A stretch of 23,891 nucleotides of DNA from a virus. The stretch is from the IMG/VR virus record IMGVR_UViG_3300032213_000123, positions 1 to 23,891 of that record; one strand, written 5' to 3'. This document shows positions 1 to 8,406 of this stretch, one piece after another. Under the pieces are notes generated by a model that saw only the letters and a program-made list of their open reading frames with translations, was not told where the DNA came from and did no database searches. Made by a program: the position numbers and the translations under genes. The number at the start of each line of letters is the position of its first letter. The first letter of the stretch is position 1.

Positions 1-2645
1 GTTAAAGCATTGTAAGCAGCCGCCGCAGTAGTTGCGCCCGTCCCGCCGTTTGCAATAGCTACTGTTCCGGTTACGTTAGCTGCATTACCTGAGATATTGC
101 CGCTGACTTGAGAGCCTGGAAGACTAAGTGCGCTCAACGTAGTCAATGTGGAATTGCTTGTCGCGGTGATGTTTGCAGCAGTTCCGGTTGTATTTTGATT
201 CAGCGCAGGAATGTCAGTCGCAACAATAGCGCGGAATGTTGGAGCGCCAGCAGTGCCATCAGGCGCAGCCAAAATGTAATTGGCAGTTTTAGACGCATAC
301 GGATTTTGTGTATCACCATACGATGCGGCAAGACTAATTGCAGGGGTTGCACCGCCGCTAGAAACAATAGGGCTTGTTCCGGTGACAGATGTAACGGTTC
401 CAGAACCTTTGCTATTGAAAGTAGTCCAATCGGCAGCGGTAAGCAATCCACGATTTGCTGCTGAAGCAGAAGGCAAATTAAGAGTGATTACCGGCGTTGT
501 TGTGCCTGTCGCCACCGATGATGAAACATCGGTTCCGGTTGTGCCTAAAGTCAGCGCAGCAACCGAAGTAACCGTTCCAGTTCCATATCCCGATGGGTTA
601 GTAGCTGGGTAAGCGCCAAGGGCGGTAAGTGCAGCAACCGCAGTAGTCGCGCCAGTTCCACCATTACCGATAGCAACCGTACCCGTCACATTGGCGGCAT
701 TCCCACTAATATTTCCCGATACTTGTGAACCAGGCAAACTTAAAACACTTAATGTCGTAAGAGTGCTATTTGTGGTTGCCGTAACGTTAGCGGCGGTTCC
801 CGTAGTGTTTTGATTAAACGTAGGCCAAACAAATGTTCCGCTGGTAAAGTTACCTGATGTTGGTGTACCTAAAAGCGGCGTTACTAAAGTTGGTGAAGTT
901 GACAAAACAACCGAGCCGGTTCCGGTAGATGTTGTAACACCTGTACCGCCATTGGCAACAGGCAGCGTTCCATTTACACCAGCAGTAAGGGAAACTGTAT
1001 TTTTTTCCCAAAGACTTGTTGAACTATTGTAAACAATGGTTTGCCCGTTGGTAGGTGATTGGGCAGATACATTGTGCAGTTCGTCTAGTTCATAACCGTT
1101 TTGTACTTTGACAAAAATCTTGCCTTGCGTTGGATGAGCGTATTCAACAAAACCAACATAAACAAGATGTGCCGGAGCATATTGTTTGGTTGCTGTATAG
1201 GCTCCAGCGGTTGTTGAACTTAAATAAAGTTGTGCGCCATCGGTAAAAGCAGACGTATCAATGTTTGTAATTAAGCCAATAACGGTGACATAACCATTAG
1301 TGTTGTTTGCTAAATCTGCTGTCATCATTCCCAAACTTTGGGCAGATGTTGCATCAGAAGTCGCCAAGGCTTTAGAGACAGTAGGAATTTGTCCAGTAGC
1401 ACCGGACATATAAACAACTGTTCCTTTTGTAAGAGTAGCACCAGTTGTATTGCGAACTTGCACAATAACGTTTGTGGTGGATGCCGCAACCGATACCGAC
1501 AAATCTACCGCGCTACCAGTACGGGCAATGGCAACCGATCCATCAGCGGAGGCTACAGAACCTACCGCGCCAAGTGCCAAAAGTGCATCGCCTGTATTGT
1601 TGGAATTTGTGCCGCCATTTGCAATTGCCACTATACCCGTGACATTTGCTGCCGTGCCGGTAGTGTTTTGATTCAATGTTGGTACATCTGCGGCTTGAAT
1701 CGTAGACATCACTACGTTTGAACCATTACCACGAAGGTAAGAACCAGAAGTCGTAGCGCCAACCAAAGTATTGATAGCACCTTGGGCGGTTGTGGCATTA
1801 GTTCCACCATTAGCCAAAGGCAAAGCAGTTCCAGAATAGCCAATAGCCAATGTTCCAGCGGTAGTGATTGGGCTACCCGTAACCGATAGGAATGCCGGCA
1901 CAGTCGCTGCAACCGAAGTAACAGTACCACCACCACCACCCGAGCCGTTTGCAGCCGCTGTGATGCGTCCTTGCGCGTCTACAGTGATGTTGGCAGCGGT
2001 ATAAACGCCAGCGGTTACCGTTGTATTGGCAAGTGCGATAGTTCCCGTTGTGGTGATAGGGCCACCCGTCAAGCCTGTTCCGGTAGCCACCGAAGTAACC
2101 GTGCCGGAGCCGCCGCCACCAGTTGCGTTGATGGTTACCGCGCCGGTTCCACCCGTAGGCGAAATGGTGACATTGGTTCCTGCAACAATTTGCGTAACAC
2201 CGCCGCCACCAGAGCCGGTTGAATTGATAGTTTGATTGGGCCAAGAACCAGTGATAGTGACATTGGTTCCCGCTACTAGGGCAGGGGTTGCAGTACCCGA
2301 TCCACCGTTTGCAACGGGAAGAATTCCGGTTACGCCGGTAGTTAATGGAAGTCCGGTGGTGTTTGTCAGCACACCCGATGCCGGTGTACCCAAAGCTGGA
2401 GTAACCAAAGTCGGTGATGTATTAAGAACAACCGATCCCGTTCCTGTGGACGTAGATACACCCGTACCACCCTGGGCCACGGCAATCTGTCCAGAAATCA
2501 TGCCGGTTGAAACAACGCCGGTAGAACCTGTGCCAACAATATCGCCCGAAGTGGCTGGCATATTAAGGGTTACAGCAGTTGCCGTATTTGGGGCAACTAA
2601 ATCTGTAGTCCCACCTAATGCTGATTGAAATGTAATTTTTCCCAT
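1..2645 (-). CDS. Giant tail fibre / receptor-binding protein, partial (C-terminus beyond window)
   Basis: This reading frame starts at ATG 2645 and stays open for 881 codons to the window edge, so its stop is not seen. An AAGG Shine-Dalgarno lies just upstream, inside the end of the preceding fibre gene. The protein is rich in Gly, Thr, Ala, Ser, Val and Asn, with almost no Cys. It is built from repeated modules: [17 protein letters not shown] (about residues 65-90 and again near 575-600), [17 protein letters not shown], and ANGGTGATT. One more globular, less repetitive domain sits at about residues 395-526 (DNA 1068-1463), ending ELDELHNV. Such Gly/Thr-rich repeats are typical of phage tail fibres and side-tail fibres, which form trimers at the tail tip and contact the host surface. 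This function is inferred from composition and position at the end of the tail module. No chaperone or endosialidase tail can be judged because the C-terminus is missing. Confidence 0.85.
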   Translation of the reverse strand, partial: MGKITFQSALGGTTDLVAPNTATAVTLNMPATSGDIVGTGSTGVVSTGMISGQIAVAQGGTGVSTSTGTGSVVLNTSPTLVTPALGTPASGVLTNTTGLPLTTGVTGILPVANGGSGTATPALVAGTNVTITGSWPNQTINSTGSGGGGVTQIVAGTNVTISPTGGTGAVTINATGGGGSGTVTSVATGTGLTGGPITTTGTIALANTTVTAGVYTAANITVDAQGRITAAANGSGGGGGTVTSVAATVPAFLSVTGSPITTAGTLAIGYSGTALPLANGGTNATTAQGAINTLVGATTSGSYLRGNGSNVVMSTIQAADVPTLNQNTTGTAANVTGIVAIANGGTNSNNTGDALLALGAVGSVASADGSVAIARTGSAVDLSVSVAASTTNVIVQVRNTTGATLTKGTVVYMSGATGQIPTVSKALATSDATSAQSLGMMTADLANNTNGYVTVIGLITNIDTSAFTDGAQLYLSSTTAGAYTATKQYAPAHLVYVGFVEYAHPTQGKIFVKVQNGYELDELHNVSAQSPTNGQTIVYNSSTSLWEKNTVSLTAGVNGTLPVANGGTGVTTSTGTGSVVLSTSPTLVTPLLGTPTSGNFTSGTFVWPTFNQNTTGTAANVTATTNSTLTTLSVLSLPGSQVSGNISGNAANVTGTVAIGNGGTGATTAVAALTALGAYPATNPSGYGTGTVTSVAALTLGTTGTDVSSSVATGTTTPVITLNLPSASAANRGLLTAADWTTFNSKGSGTVTSVTGTSPIVSSGGATPAISLAASYGDTQNPYASKTANYILAAPDGTAGAPTFRAIVATDIPALNQNTTGTAANITATSNSTLTTLSALSLPGSQVSGNISGNAANVTGTVAIANGGTGATTAAAAYNAL
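24..200 (-). repeat. 59-residue fibre repeat, copy A
   Basis: This codes for 59 residues running from [10 protein letters not shown] to NGGTGATTA within the giant fibre. Aligned by eye, 55 of 59 residues match the copy at 639-815. A shorter version without the middle part is found near 1605-1672. It is a protein-level direct repeat: the DNA has diverged strongly at synonymous positions. Confidence 0.9.
639..815 (-). repeat. 59-residue fibre repeat, copy B
   Basis: Second copy of the 59-residue module in the giant fibre, in the same frame as copy A. It is followed by a [11 protein letters not shown] linker that also occurs, as GAYPSSNPSGY, in the neighbouring fibre gene at 2655-3278. Residues differ from copy A at only four positions (module positions 11, 15, 24 and 50). 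Confidence 0.9.
1785..1925 (-). repeat. 47-residue module shared between two fibre genes, copy in giant fibre
   Basis: Encodes 47 residues from [10 protein letters not shown] through [11 protein letters not shown] to ATTA. The same module occurs at 2886-3026 in the upstream fibre gene, with 41 of 47 residues identical by eye. It looks like a unit exchanged or duplicated between adjacent fibre genes. Confidence 0.88.
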
Positions 2646-2654
2646 GATTCAACC

Positions 2655-3278
2655 TTATGGAGCAATGATTAATTGGGAAATAGTCAGCGCGCCCGTAGAT
2701 GGATTAAATTGAAGTTTTGTAGAACTTGTATATTCAACCGTAACATTACCGCTTGTTGCATTGGCAAACAATGGATAACGAACCGCATTAGTTGTTGTGT
2801 CATCAGTAATCGTAGCGTATTGGGTAGACGTATAGCCCGATGGATTAGATGAGGGATAAGCACCAAGCGCAGTCAATGCAGCGGGAGCCGTAGTCGCACC
2901 AGTACCGCCGTTAGCAATAGGAAGCGCCGTACCGGAATAAGTAATCGCCAAAGTACCAGCAGTGGTGATTGGCGAACCGGCAATAGAAAGAAACGATGGT
3001 ACGGTAGCAGCCACCGATGTAACGGTTCCTGTTCCACCCAAAGCAATCCAAGTAGTGTCATAGTTGGTATTGCTTGCTTTAGCCAATACCTGTCCGGTAG
3101 TGCCACCCGTAGCCACACCAGCGCCAGCAGCACCGGCTGGGCCTTGTGGGCCTGTAGGGCCAGCGGGGCCAGTAGGGCCAGCTAATCCACGATCAATGGT
3201 AACAATTTGGGTTGTAGGCGGCGTAACAACTAGATTGATGTTATTGCCGTCTATGACGTTAGCGACAATATTAGCCAT
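2655..3278 (-). CDS. Collagen-like tail fibre protein
   Basis: A 207-residue protein whose ATG overlaps the stop of the preceding gene (TAATG), showing translational coupling. Residues about 31-54 form a short collagen-like Gly-X-Y run with GPTGPAGPTGPQGPAG, which in phage fibres forms trimeric stalks. After it come GGTTGQVLAKASN (a sequence style common in fibre shafts), the 47-residue module shared with the next gene, and a C-terminal region of about 60 residues (TSTQYATITDD onward) that looks more globular. It probably forms a thin trimeric appendage at the tail tip, or a link to the giant fibre encoded immediately after it. It is short for a stand-alone receptor-binding fibre. The fibre role is inferred from composition and position. 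Confidence 0.8.
   Translation of the reverse strand: MANIVANVIDGNNINLVVTPPTTQIVTIDRGLAGPTGPAGPTGPQGPAGAAGAGVATGGTTGQVLAKASNTNYDTTWIALGGTGTVTSVAATVPSFLSIAGSPITTAGTLAITYSGTALPIANGGTGATTAPAALTALGAYPSSNPSGYTSTQYATITDDTTTNAVRYPLFANATSGNVTVEYTSSTKLQFNPSTGALTISQLIIAP
2886..3026 (-). repeat. 47-residue module shared between two fibre genes, copy in collagen-like fibre
   Basis: Residues 85-131 of the collagen-like fibre. It matches the segment at 1785-1925 of the giant fibre in 41 of 47 residues by eye, from [10 protein letters not shown] to GATTA. Confidence 0.88.
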
Positions 3279-3763
3279 TAGTTAGTTACTCCATCCGAAC
3301 GTACCAAGAACAACAAGAAAATAATGCTGTCATCGGCAGGGGTTGCACCGGAAGCGGCAAAAGAGATTTTGAGTCGTCCGCTAAAGCCCACGCAATTCAC
3401 CGCATTGATGTCCAATTGAGTATCGGTAGATACAACGCTCCATGTGGATTCATCAATCAACATTGTGAACGTGCCGGACGCATTCACCCGATTGGAGATA
3501 GTCAAGGCAATAGGGCTGGGCGTTGACACCGTATAGTCGGCAATATCAAACGTCAATCCATTGCGGGTGTCCACAATGTTGGTAACTGATCTACGGAGGA
3601 TGGACGCATCAATAGTCGCGCCTGTCAAATCAATAGGATCGCCAGCGGTATTGGTAAGTGCAAGGTTCCAGTAAGTTTTTTGGTTGTACACCAACTCACC
3701 GGCAATGATGGAATTAGAAAAGCCGCTGACTTGCGCCAGGGTATTCTTGTTAAAGATAGCCAA
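3278..3763 (-). CDS. Hypothetical tail-associated (fibre/baseplate) protein
   Basis: I choose a TTG start at 3763, giving about 161 residues beginning MAIFNKNTLAQ, because a purine-rich AAGGGG Shine-Dalgarno sits six bases upstream. A longer version from GTG 3802 would start inside a stable hairpin and add a basic, non-protein-like leader. The protein has alternating beta-strand-like segments (YWNLALTNTAGDPIDLTGAT, ISNRVNASGTFTMLIDES, GFSGRLKISFAASG) and a hydrophobic end (IIFLLFLVRSDG). The LTGATIDASI region recalls small Ig-like beta-sandwich proteins often encoded beside phage fibre genes, but I do not recognise a family firmly. Its stop overlaps the start of the collagen-like fibre, so the two are co-translated. 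A structural role at the tail tip is inferred from position only. Confidence 0.7.
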   Translation of the reverse strand: MAIFNKNTLAQVSGFSNSIIAGELVYNQKTYWNLALTNTAGDPIDLTGATIDASILRRSVTNIVDTRNGLTFDIADYTVSTPSPIALTISNRVNASGTFTMLIDESTWSVVSTDTQLDINAVNCVGFSGRLKISFAASGATPADDSIIFLLFLVRSDGVTN

Positions 3764-3792
3764 GATGTTCCCCTTCCTCGGGTGGTGACGCC

Positions 3793-3810
3793 CCCCGCGC
3801 ACTCGCAGGG
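3793..3810 (-). other. Stable intergenic RNA hairpin
   Basis: On the minus strand CCCTGCG pairs with CGCGGGG around a four-base AGTG loop (seven pairs, one G-U). It has no T-tract after it, so it is not a classical terminator. It lies in the longest gap of the window (3764-3842) and ends about 30 bases before the chosen TTG start at 3763. It could be an mRNA processing or stability element or a translational control structure. Confidence 0.55.
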
Positions 3811-3842
3811 TTACGATTCTTGTTTTGTTAAATTATTCTACA

Positions 3843-4172
3843 CTAAATTGCTGGCGTTTGGGAAGTATCCCGCGCCTGTGCGGTTGCAATATACAGACTA
3901 TAAAGGATGTTGTACAACTCTTGCTGGGTAACCGTCTGTCCCGTTGGCGTTCCGGTTGTCGGATCAAGAATCACAATATTGGATGCCCCATTAAATTCTG
4001 TTGAACAATTGGTATTGCTATTTACTACCAAAGGCGAAAGATTATCTAATGCAATTAATTGTTGTTCGCCAAATGTAATTGTTGGCGTTACACCATAATT
4101 ATTACCAATATATACGCTTGAACAGCGAGTCCAAGTACTTCCAGCCACGGGAGTTTCGTTATAGTTTGCCAT
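3843..4172 (-). CDS. Hypothetical small tail-associated protein
   Basis: A 109-residue protein starting at ATG 4172 behind a strong AAAGG Shine-Dalgarno that begins within the stop of the hub gene. It begins MANYNETPVAGSTWTRC, has three Cys residues (in TRCSS and NTNCSTE), and ends with an Ala/Gln-rich helix-like part (QQELYNILYSLYIATAQARD). The central TFGEQQLIALDNLSPLVV segment looks like beta-structure. I do not recognise the family. It lies between the tail hub and the fibre genes and is therefore probably a structural or fibre-attachment protein. The same start cassette is used here as for the tape measure gene. Confidence 0.72.
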   Translation of the reverse strand: MANYNETPVAGSTWTRCSSVYIGNNYGVTPTITFGEQQLIALDNLSPLVVNSNTNCSTEFNGASNIVILDPTTGTPTGQTVTQQELYNILYSLYIATAQARDTSQTPAI

Positions 4173-4183
4173 GATTAACCTTT
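4173..4183 (-). promoter_or_regulatory. Ribosome binding site cassette AAAGGTTAATC
   Basis: The exact 11 bases AAAGGTTAATC directly precede the ATG at 4172. The same 11 bases precede the tape measure start at 12731, and a one-base variant precedes the first capsid gene. The AAAGG core is the Shine-Dalgarno element. Confidence 0.75.
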
Positions 4184-7100
4184 ATGCTGTTGCGTTATAA
4201 GAACCGGATATTACTATTTGTGTGCCACTAACAAAATTGCCAGCACAAAAATTTCCGCTAGAACCATTTGGGACATAAGATAATTGAACGCTTGTTCCAC
4301 TATCGGCCAATGCTTGATACCATCCACCAGATGATTGTGGGCTAATACTATTTACATATATGCTAAATGCAGTAGACGCATTACATGAAAATGGCAATGT
4401 AAATCTAGTAATTGATGCACTTGAACCGGCTGCGGAAATATTTACTATCAATGTAAATGTAACAACCCTACCAATTTTTGTATATTGCGCCGTAGAAGAA
4501 GAAACCGTACCAAAATTAGTAAATGTTGAAGTCCATGTTCCTTCAGCATAAGTATCCAAAGTATTTACATCAGTACTAGAAACTGGAGTGCTTGAAAATT
4601 TAATTTGCCCCGCAGTTAATGAAATATCATAACCTGATGATGCTAATGTTACCCCTGTTCCTGCTCCAATAACATTAAGAAATTGTGCCGCATATCCAAT
4701 GCTATTAGAGTTTGATCCATAAACTGCTGATTTACTTGTGGTATTTGAACTAGCAATAATGCCAAATTGCGCTGTTGATGTATCGTTAACTATTAATCCA
4801 ACAGTTCCCAAACCACTCCAACCTGTTCCACCTGTTCCGCGAAACCTTGCATTGCCGCTAATATCAATATTTGATGCGCCGGTAATATCGCCAGTAATAT
4901 TTAATGCGGTTCCACTCCATTGCATTGAATTAGTGCTATTGCCAATTGCAAGGCGAGGCGTTCCCGAATCATTACCTAAGAAAAAGCCAGCGGTTGTATC
5001 GGTATAAGATGTTTTGCCAGAATATAAATTTCCAGCAGTTGATATTTGTACTACACCAAGATTGGCAGAAATAGCTTCTAGCGAACCTACTTTAAGATTA
5101 GATAGGTAAGGCGTTTGCCAAAGAGTACTGCCGCCGGTTGTGTAAATGCCGTCCGATTGAAAAAGGGATTCATTTACAGACAATGTTGGAGGCGAGGCTT
5201 GCCATGTTATTCCAGACACTCCAAAATGTAATCCAGTATCAGGATAAGTTGTACCGCCGGAAGTTGTATCTGTTCCTGTAAATGTTGTGCCTGATGTGGC
5301 TTTACCATACATAAGACGGGCATTGTTACCTTGTGGGCCAATACTTCCATCCAAACGATAACCAACCGTATTAAGTTGTGAATTGCTCCAATTGGTTGTG
5401 CTTGTTGTGGCAGTCGCAGTATCGGTAACAATTACATTCAATTGATAAAGTGTATATCCGCTTCCAGGGGCGGCAGGAGCCGCAGCAGTCCATCCCGATG
5501 GATATGCACTAACCGCACCTGTACTCCATGTATAGGTAAATGATTGCGTTGGGATTGAGGGAGCCGATGTAAGCCATTGATATGAACTTACGGTAATGGA
5601 TTTTGTTCCGCTTGCGCCGGTAGCACCTGTAGCACCTGTAGCGCCATTTGAACCAAACCCGCCAACATACAAGACAGTAGTTGAACTCCATGTAACTGTG
5701 CTTGTGCTTGTGGTTAATTGATCTGAATATCGCTGATCTATTTCATAAAGATTTTGTCCAGCCGAACCCGCGCCTGGTGATTGGCTCCAACCATTTAATG
5801 TGGCCGGATTCGTGAATGCGCCGGTTGCCCATGTATAGGTAGAAGTCCCTGATGGATAAGTTGTTGGAAGCGTAGAACTCCATTGGAATAGACTTAACAA
5901 TGCCGTGCGTGTTCCATTAGTTCCAGCAGTGCCTGTTGCGCCATTTTGAGCAATAGATGTGATGGATGCGCCAGCCCATGCTACACTAGTAGTGGCCGTA
6001 CCCGCAAAGGCGGTAATGCCTTGTCCAGCTTGCCAAAGCTGATAATTAGCCGTGCCAGGATTAGCAGGGATAGTTACACTCCACCCAGCCCCGCCTGTGT
6101 ATCCAGAATTGGTGGCCGTTGCCCATGTATAGGTAGAGTTACCTGTGGGACTAGATGGCGTTGTTAGCGCCCATTGGTACAAATAAACTTGTGCGGTTTG
6201 CGATCCAACCGTTCCAGTAGGTATCCAAGTAAATGAACTGCTTGTTCCTGTAATGGAACTTTGTCCAATTTCATTTTCTACCATAGCACCAAAATAATAG
6301 GTGTTTGCTGGTAATTGATTATTTGGAAATGTTAATGTTGTGCTATTAGCCAATGCACCATTTGTAGGCGCATAGGATTTATATAAAACACTCCAATCAC
6401 TAATTGATGGCGTTGCAACTGTTGTATAAAACGCCGTAACCGCTGTAACACGCCCAATTGCTGGTGTAGTTACTTGCACATTAAAAAATGGAATTGTTGC
6501 TGTTGGATTGGAATAAGAAACAACCGGAGGGCTTACTCCAGAAAAAAACTGCACCGATGCAAGATTGCTATTTGGTGTTGGTGTAAATGCGGTAATTGAA
6601 CCGTTGTCGTAAACGGCAGCGTTGTATTCATTCAAATCCAAAGATGCGCCAAGATTGCCATCAGGCAAAGACACCTCGCTTACTTTCATTACTCGGAATA
6701 ATTTGTTATCCCAACCATAAGAACTATTTGTCAATGTAACCACATCGCCGGCATCTACTTGGATGGCGGGATAGGCGGCAGAAATGGTTACCAGCAAATC
6801 CTCACGCGCTTGCTCTAACATCCGGTTCGCAAGATATGTTGCTTGAACCGAATGGTTTACCAAATCAAGACTGCATGAATATTTATTTATTGGTTCATTG
6901 GCATATAGAAGTCCAGATGGTGTTTCAAGATAAACAACATCACGCTGATCCCGATTTAATTTATTGGGAAAACTTGACTCTACTTGATTAATGGAATTAG
7001 AAATATCTAACAATGATGTTTTAATTTCACCAATAACATTGGTATCATCAAATGCAAATGTAGAACTTGCATCACGATTAATAACAACTGTCCATTTTCC

Positions 7101-8405
7101 GGTAGCGGCATTGTATTGATTCCAACTATCGCAAGCGGCCATGATGCGATCAATATTAGACAAAACGTTTTGTCCTGTATCCAATACACCATTGATACGA
7201 TACCTTTGTATGTTTGCCGTGCCACCCGTACTTGGGGTGTATGGAATCAAAGATTCGGAATAAGTATTTAATGCTATGGCAGATGAGTAATCAACTATCG
7301 TAGATAAAATTGCTGTACCAGTACCAGAACCAACTCCAGTAGCAACAAACCATACGCCTACAGAATTGCTAATTGCACCAATTGTTGTAAAACTTGTTGT
7401 ACCAAGACTTGCAATTTTATAAGTTTCACCAACCACAAAAGAACCCGCATTAGTGGTAGGCATAGATGTGTTTAACATCCCGCCGCCATACGTTTCATTG
7501 CTTATGTAGTCAAACCAAACATCACCAGGCTTTGCCACATAGGTGTTATTTAAGGCATGGCCCACACGGAATGTAATTGGCTGGAGTTGTGTTGTTCCTG
7601 CTTCTTGAGAATAAAACAATTTAACAATTGCAAACGCCAATCCATTCATTTGGCGTGTTCCTGTCCACGCATTTGCAGCCGCAACCGGACTACCACCTGG
7701 TGATGCAGTTCCAATCACGGTATCGGGCGAATACCAATTAACACTAGTAATTACTCCATCATCGGTTGATGTGTAAAAGCCAATATAAAGCTGTCCGCTA
7801 ATTTTTGTGTCTACATTGCCGGCACTATCTGTCAGGCTAATTACTTTTGATCTATCGGTTGCATCAAATTCAATGACGCGATCACCATAGTACATACTTC
7901 CTTTTGATGCGTTTCCAGTTCCCGATCCGGTGCCGGTAGCAACAAACCATGTACCAACAGTATTAGATGATGCGCCAATTAATGTAAAGTTTGTTGTTCC
8001 AACTGATTCAATTTTGTACCTTGTATTAATCACAAAGTCGCCAGCGTTTATTACTTCAATAGGATAAAAAGTAAATTGCCCATTAGGGCTAATGCTAGAA
8101 ACCGCTAGTACATAGTACATACACTTTTGATCTACCGATAAAACGGCATCCACAAAAGTGCCACCCATATACGCATCGCCATAAACAATTGGAATGCTAT
8201 TTGTAGTGGCCGGTGGAACTTGTTGTCTTACGCCATTATCAACGGGAGTATTAGCGTTTTGATCTTGGGAAAATACACGCGCAACAATTGCCGATACTAC
8301 AAAATTTATAGCAAAAGTAGCCGCAGCATATCCGGTTGCCCCTAATGCTGCGCCAGCTAATACTGCGTCCCCAAAAACTGCTGCAAGAATAAGTGATGCT
8401 GGCAT
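4182..8405 (-). CDS. Tail tip hub / host-specificity protein (lambda J-like) with receptor-binding C-terminus
   Basis: A 1407-residue protein, longer than lambda J (about 1130). Residues 1-45 are hydrophobic and Ala-rich, as in many such hub proteins, followed by a P..T.NSIPIVYG segment. Residues about 200-600 hold a tail-tip hub region, including RYRINGVLDTGQNVLSNIDR and an Asp-Gly-Asn-rich part. About 620-735 looks like a fibronectin-III-type sandwich (NTYYFGAMVENEIGQSS). Three tandem YQW/YTW repeats follow (736-1016), each ending in a short collagen-like linker. A gpJ-like distal stretch comes next (LKVGSLEAISANLG; 1100-1190). The last 120 residues (EGTWTSTFTNFG, QYTKIGRVVTF) look like a receptor-binding tip. 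Two copies of a 45-residue insertion lie at 121-165 and 321-365. The start is one base after the GNAT stop. It presumably closes the tail and recognises the host. Confidence 0.85.
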   Translation of the reverse strand: MPASLILAAVFGDAVLAGAALGATGYAAATFAINFVVSAIVARVFSQDQNANTPVDNGVRQQVPPATTNSIPIVYGDAYMGGTFVDAVLSVDQKCMYYVLAVSSISPNGQFTFYPIEVINAGDFVINTRYKIESVGTTNFTLIGASSNTVGTWFVATGTGSGTGNASKGSMYYGDRVIEFDATDRSKVISLTDSAGNVDTKISGQLYIGFYTSTDDGVITSVNWYSPDTVIGTASPGGSPVAAANAWTGTRQMNGLAFAIVKLFYSQEAGTTQLQPITFRVGHALNNTYVAKPGDVWFDYISNETYGGGMLNTSMPTTNAGSFVVGETYKIASLGTTSFTTIGAISNSVGVWFVATGVGSGTGTAILSTIVDYSSAIALNTYSESLIPYTPSTGGTANIQRYRINGVLDTGQNVLSNIDRIMAACDSWNQYNAATGKWTVVINRDASSTFAFDDTNVIGEIKTSLLDISNSINQVESSFPNKLNRDQRDVVYLETPSGLLYANEPINKYSCSLDLVNHSVQATYLANRMLEQAREDLLVTISAAYPAIQVDAGDVVTLTNSSYGWDNKLFRVMKVSEVSLPDGNLGASLDLNEYNAAVYDNGSITAFTPTPNSNLASVQFFSGVSPPVVSYSNPTATIPFFNVQVTTPAIGRVTAVTAFYTTVATPSISDWSVLYKSYAPTNGALANSTTLTFPNNQLPANTYYFGAMVENEIGQSSITGTSSSFTWIPTGTVGSQTAQVYLYQWALTTPSSPTGNSTYTWATATNSGYTGGAGWSVTIPANPGTANYQLWQAGQGITAFAGTATTSVAWAGASITSIAQNGATGTAGTNGTRTALLSLFQWSSTLPTTYPSGTSTYTWATGAFTNPATLNGWSQSPGAGSAGQNLYEIDQRYSDQLTTSTSTVTWSSTTVLYVGGFGSNGATGATGATGASGTKSITVSSYQWLTSAPSIPTQSFTYTWSTGAVSAYPSGWTAAAPAAPGSGYTLYQLNVIVTDTATATTSTTNWSNSQLNTVGYRLDGSIGPQGNNARLMYGKATSGTTFTGTDTTSGGTTYPDTGLHFGVSGITWQASPPTLSVNESLFQSDGIYTTGGSTLWQTPYLSNLKVGSLEAISANLGVVQISTAGNLYSGKTSYTDTTAGFFLGNDSGTPRLAIGNSTNSMQWSGTALNITGDITGASNIDISGNARFRGTGGTGWSGLGTVGLIVNDTSTAQFGIIASSNTTSKSAVYGSNSNSIGYAAQFLNVIGAGTGVTLASSGYDISLTAGQIKFSSTPVSSTDVNTLDTYAEGTWTSTFTNFGTVSSSTAQYTKIGRVVTFTLIVNISAAGSSASITRFTLPFSCNASTAFSIYVNSISPQSSGGWYQALADSGTSVQLSYVPNGSSGNFCAGNFVSGTQIVISGSYNATA
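5358..6200 (-). repeat. Three tandem ~95-residue YQW/YTW repeats in the tail hub
   Basis: Residues 736-1016 of the hub contain three units. Each starts with a hydrophobic strand ending in YQW or FQW (742-745, 839-842, 942-944), then a Pro-rich stretch, then STYTWATG or FTYTWSTG, GW, a Pro/Gly-rich part, Y.L or L.EI, and a Thr/Ser run ending in W. Collagen-like linkers (NGATGTAGTNG, NGATGATGATGASG, GSIGPQG) follow each unit. Confidence 0.8.
7311..7445 (-). repeat. GTT-FT-IG insertion module, copy 2 in tail hub
   Basis: Hub residues 321-365, containing GETYKIASLGTTSFTTIGA and VWFVATGVGSGTGTA. It corresponds segment by segment to residues 121-165. The two copies start exactly 200 residues apart and look like the same small beta domain inserted twice. 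Confidence 0.82.
7911..8045 (-). repeat. GTT-FT-IG insertion module, copy 1 in tail hub
   Basis: Hub residues 121-165, containing NTRYKIESVGTTNFTLIGA and TWFVATGTGSGTGNA. It interrupts the N-terminal hub region, splitting an EVIN..MYYGDRVIEF stretch. The second copy is at 7311-7445. Confidence 0.82.
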
Positions 8406-8406
8406 T

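Noticed and set aside
1712-2244. Minus- and plus-strand alternative frames of up to 130 codons in the giant fibre region
   Set aside because: They arise because the Gly/Thr-rich repetitive coding sequence has few stops in other frames. The main frame is open for 881 codons with a proper start and fibre modules.
1-2645. CRISPR-like or tandem DNA repeat array
   Set aside because: The repeats are in-frame protein modules of different lengths with diverged DNA and no regular spacers, so they are fibre repeats and not a CRISPR array.
3764-3802. GTG start at 3802 for the gene ending at 3278
   Set aside because: The GTG falls inside the hairpin loop region and adds a basic leader (RGGRHHPRKG). The TTG at 3763 has a well-spaced AAGGGG site and begins MAIFNKN-like.
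3793-3810. Hairpin as intrinsic terminator
   Set aside because: No T-tract follows it on either strand, so I list it as an RNA structure only.
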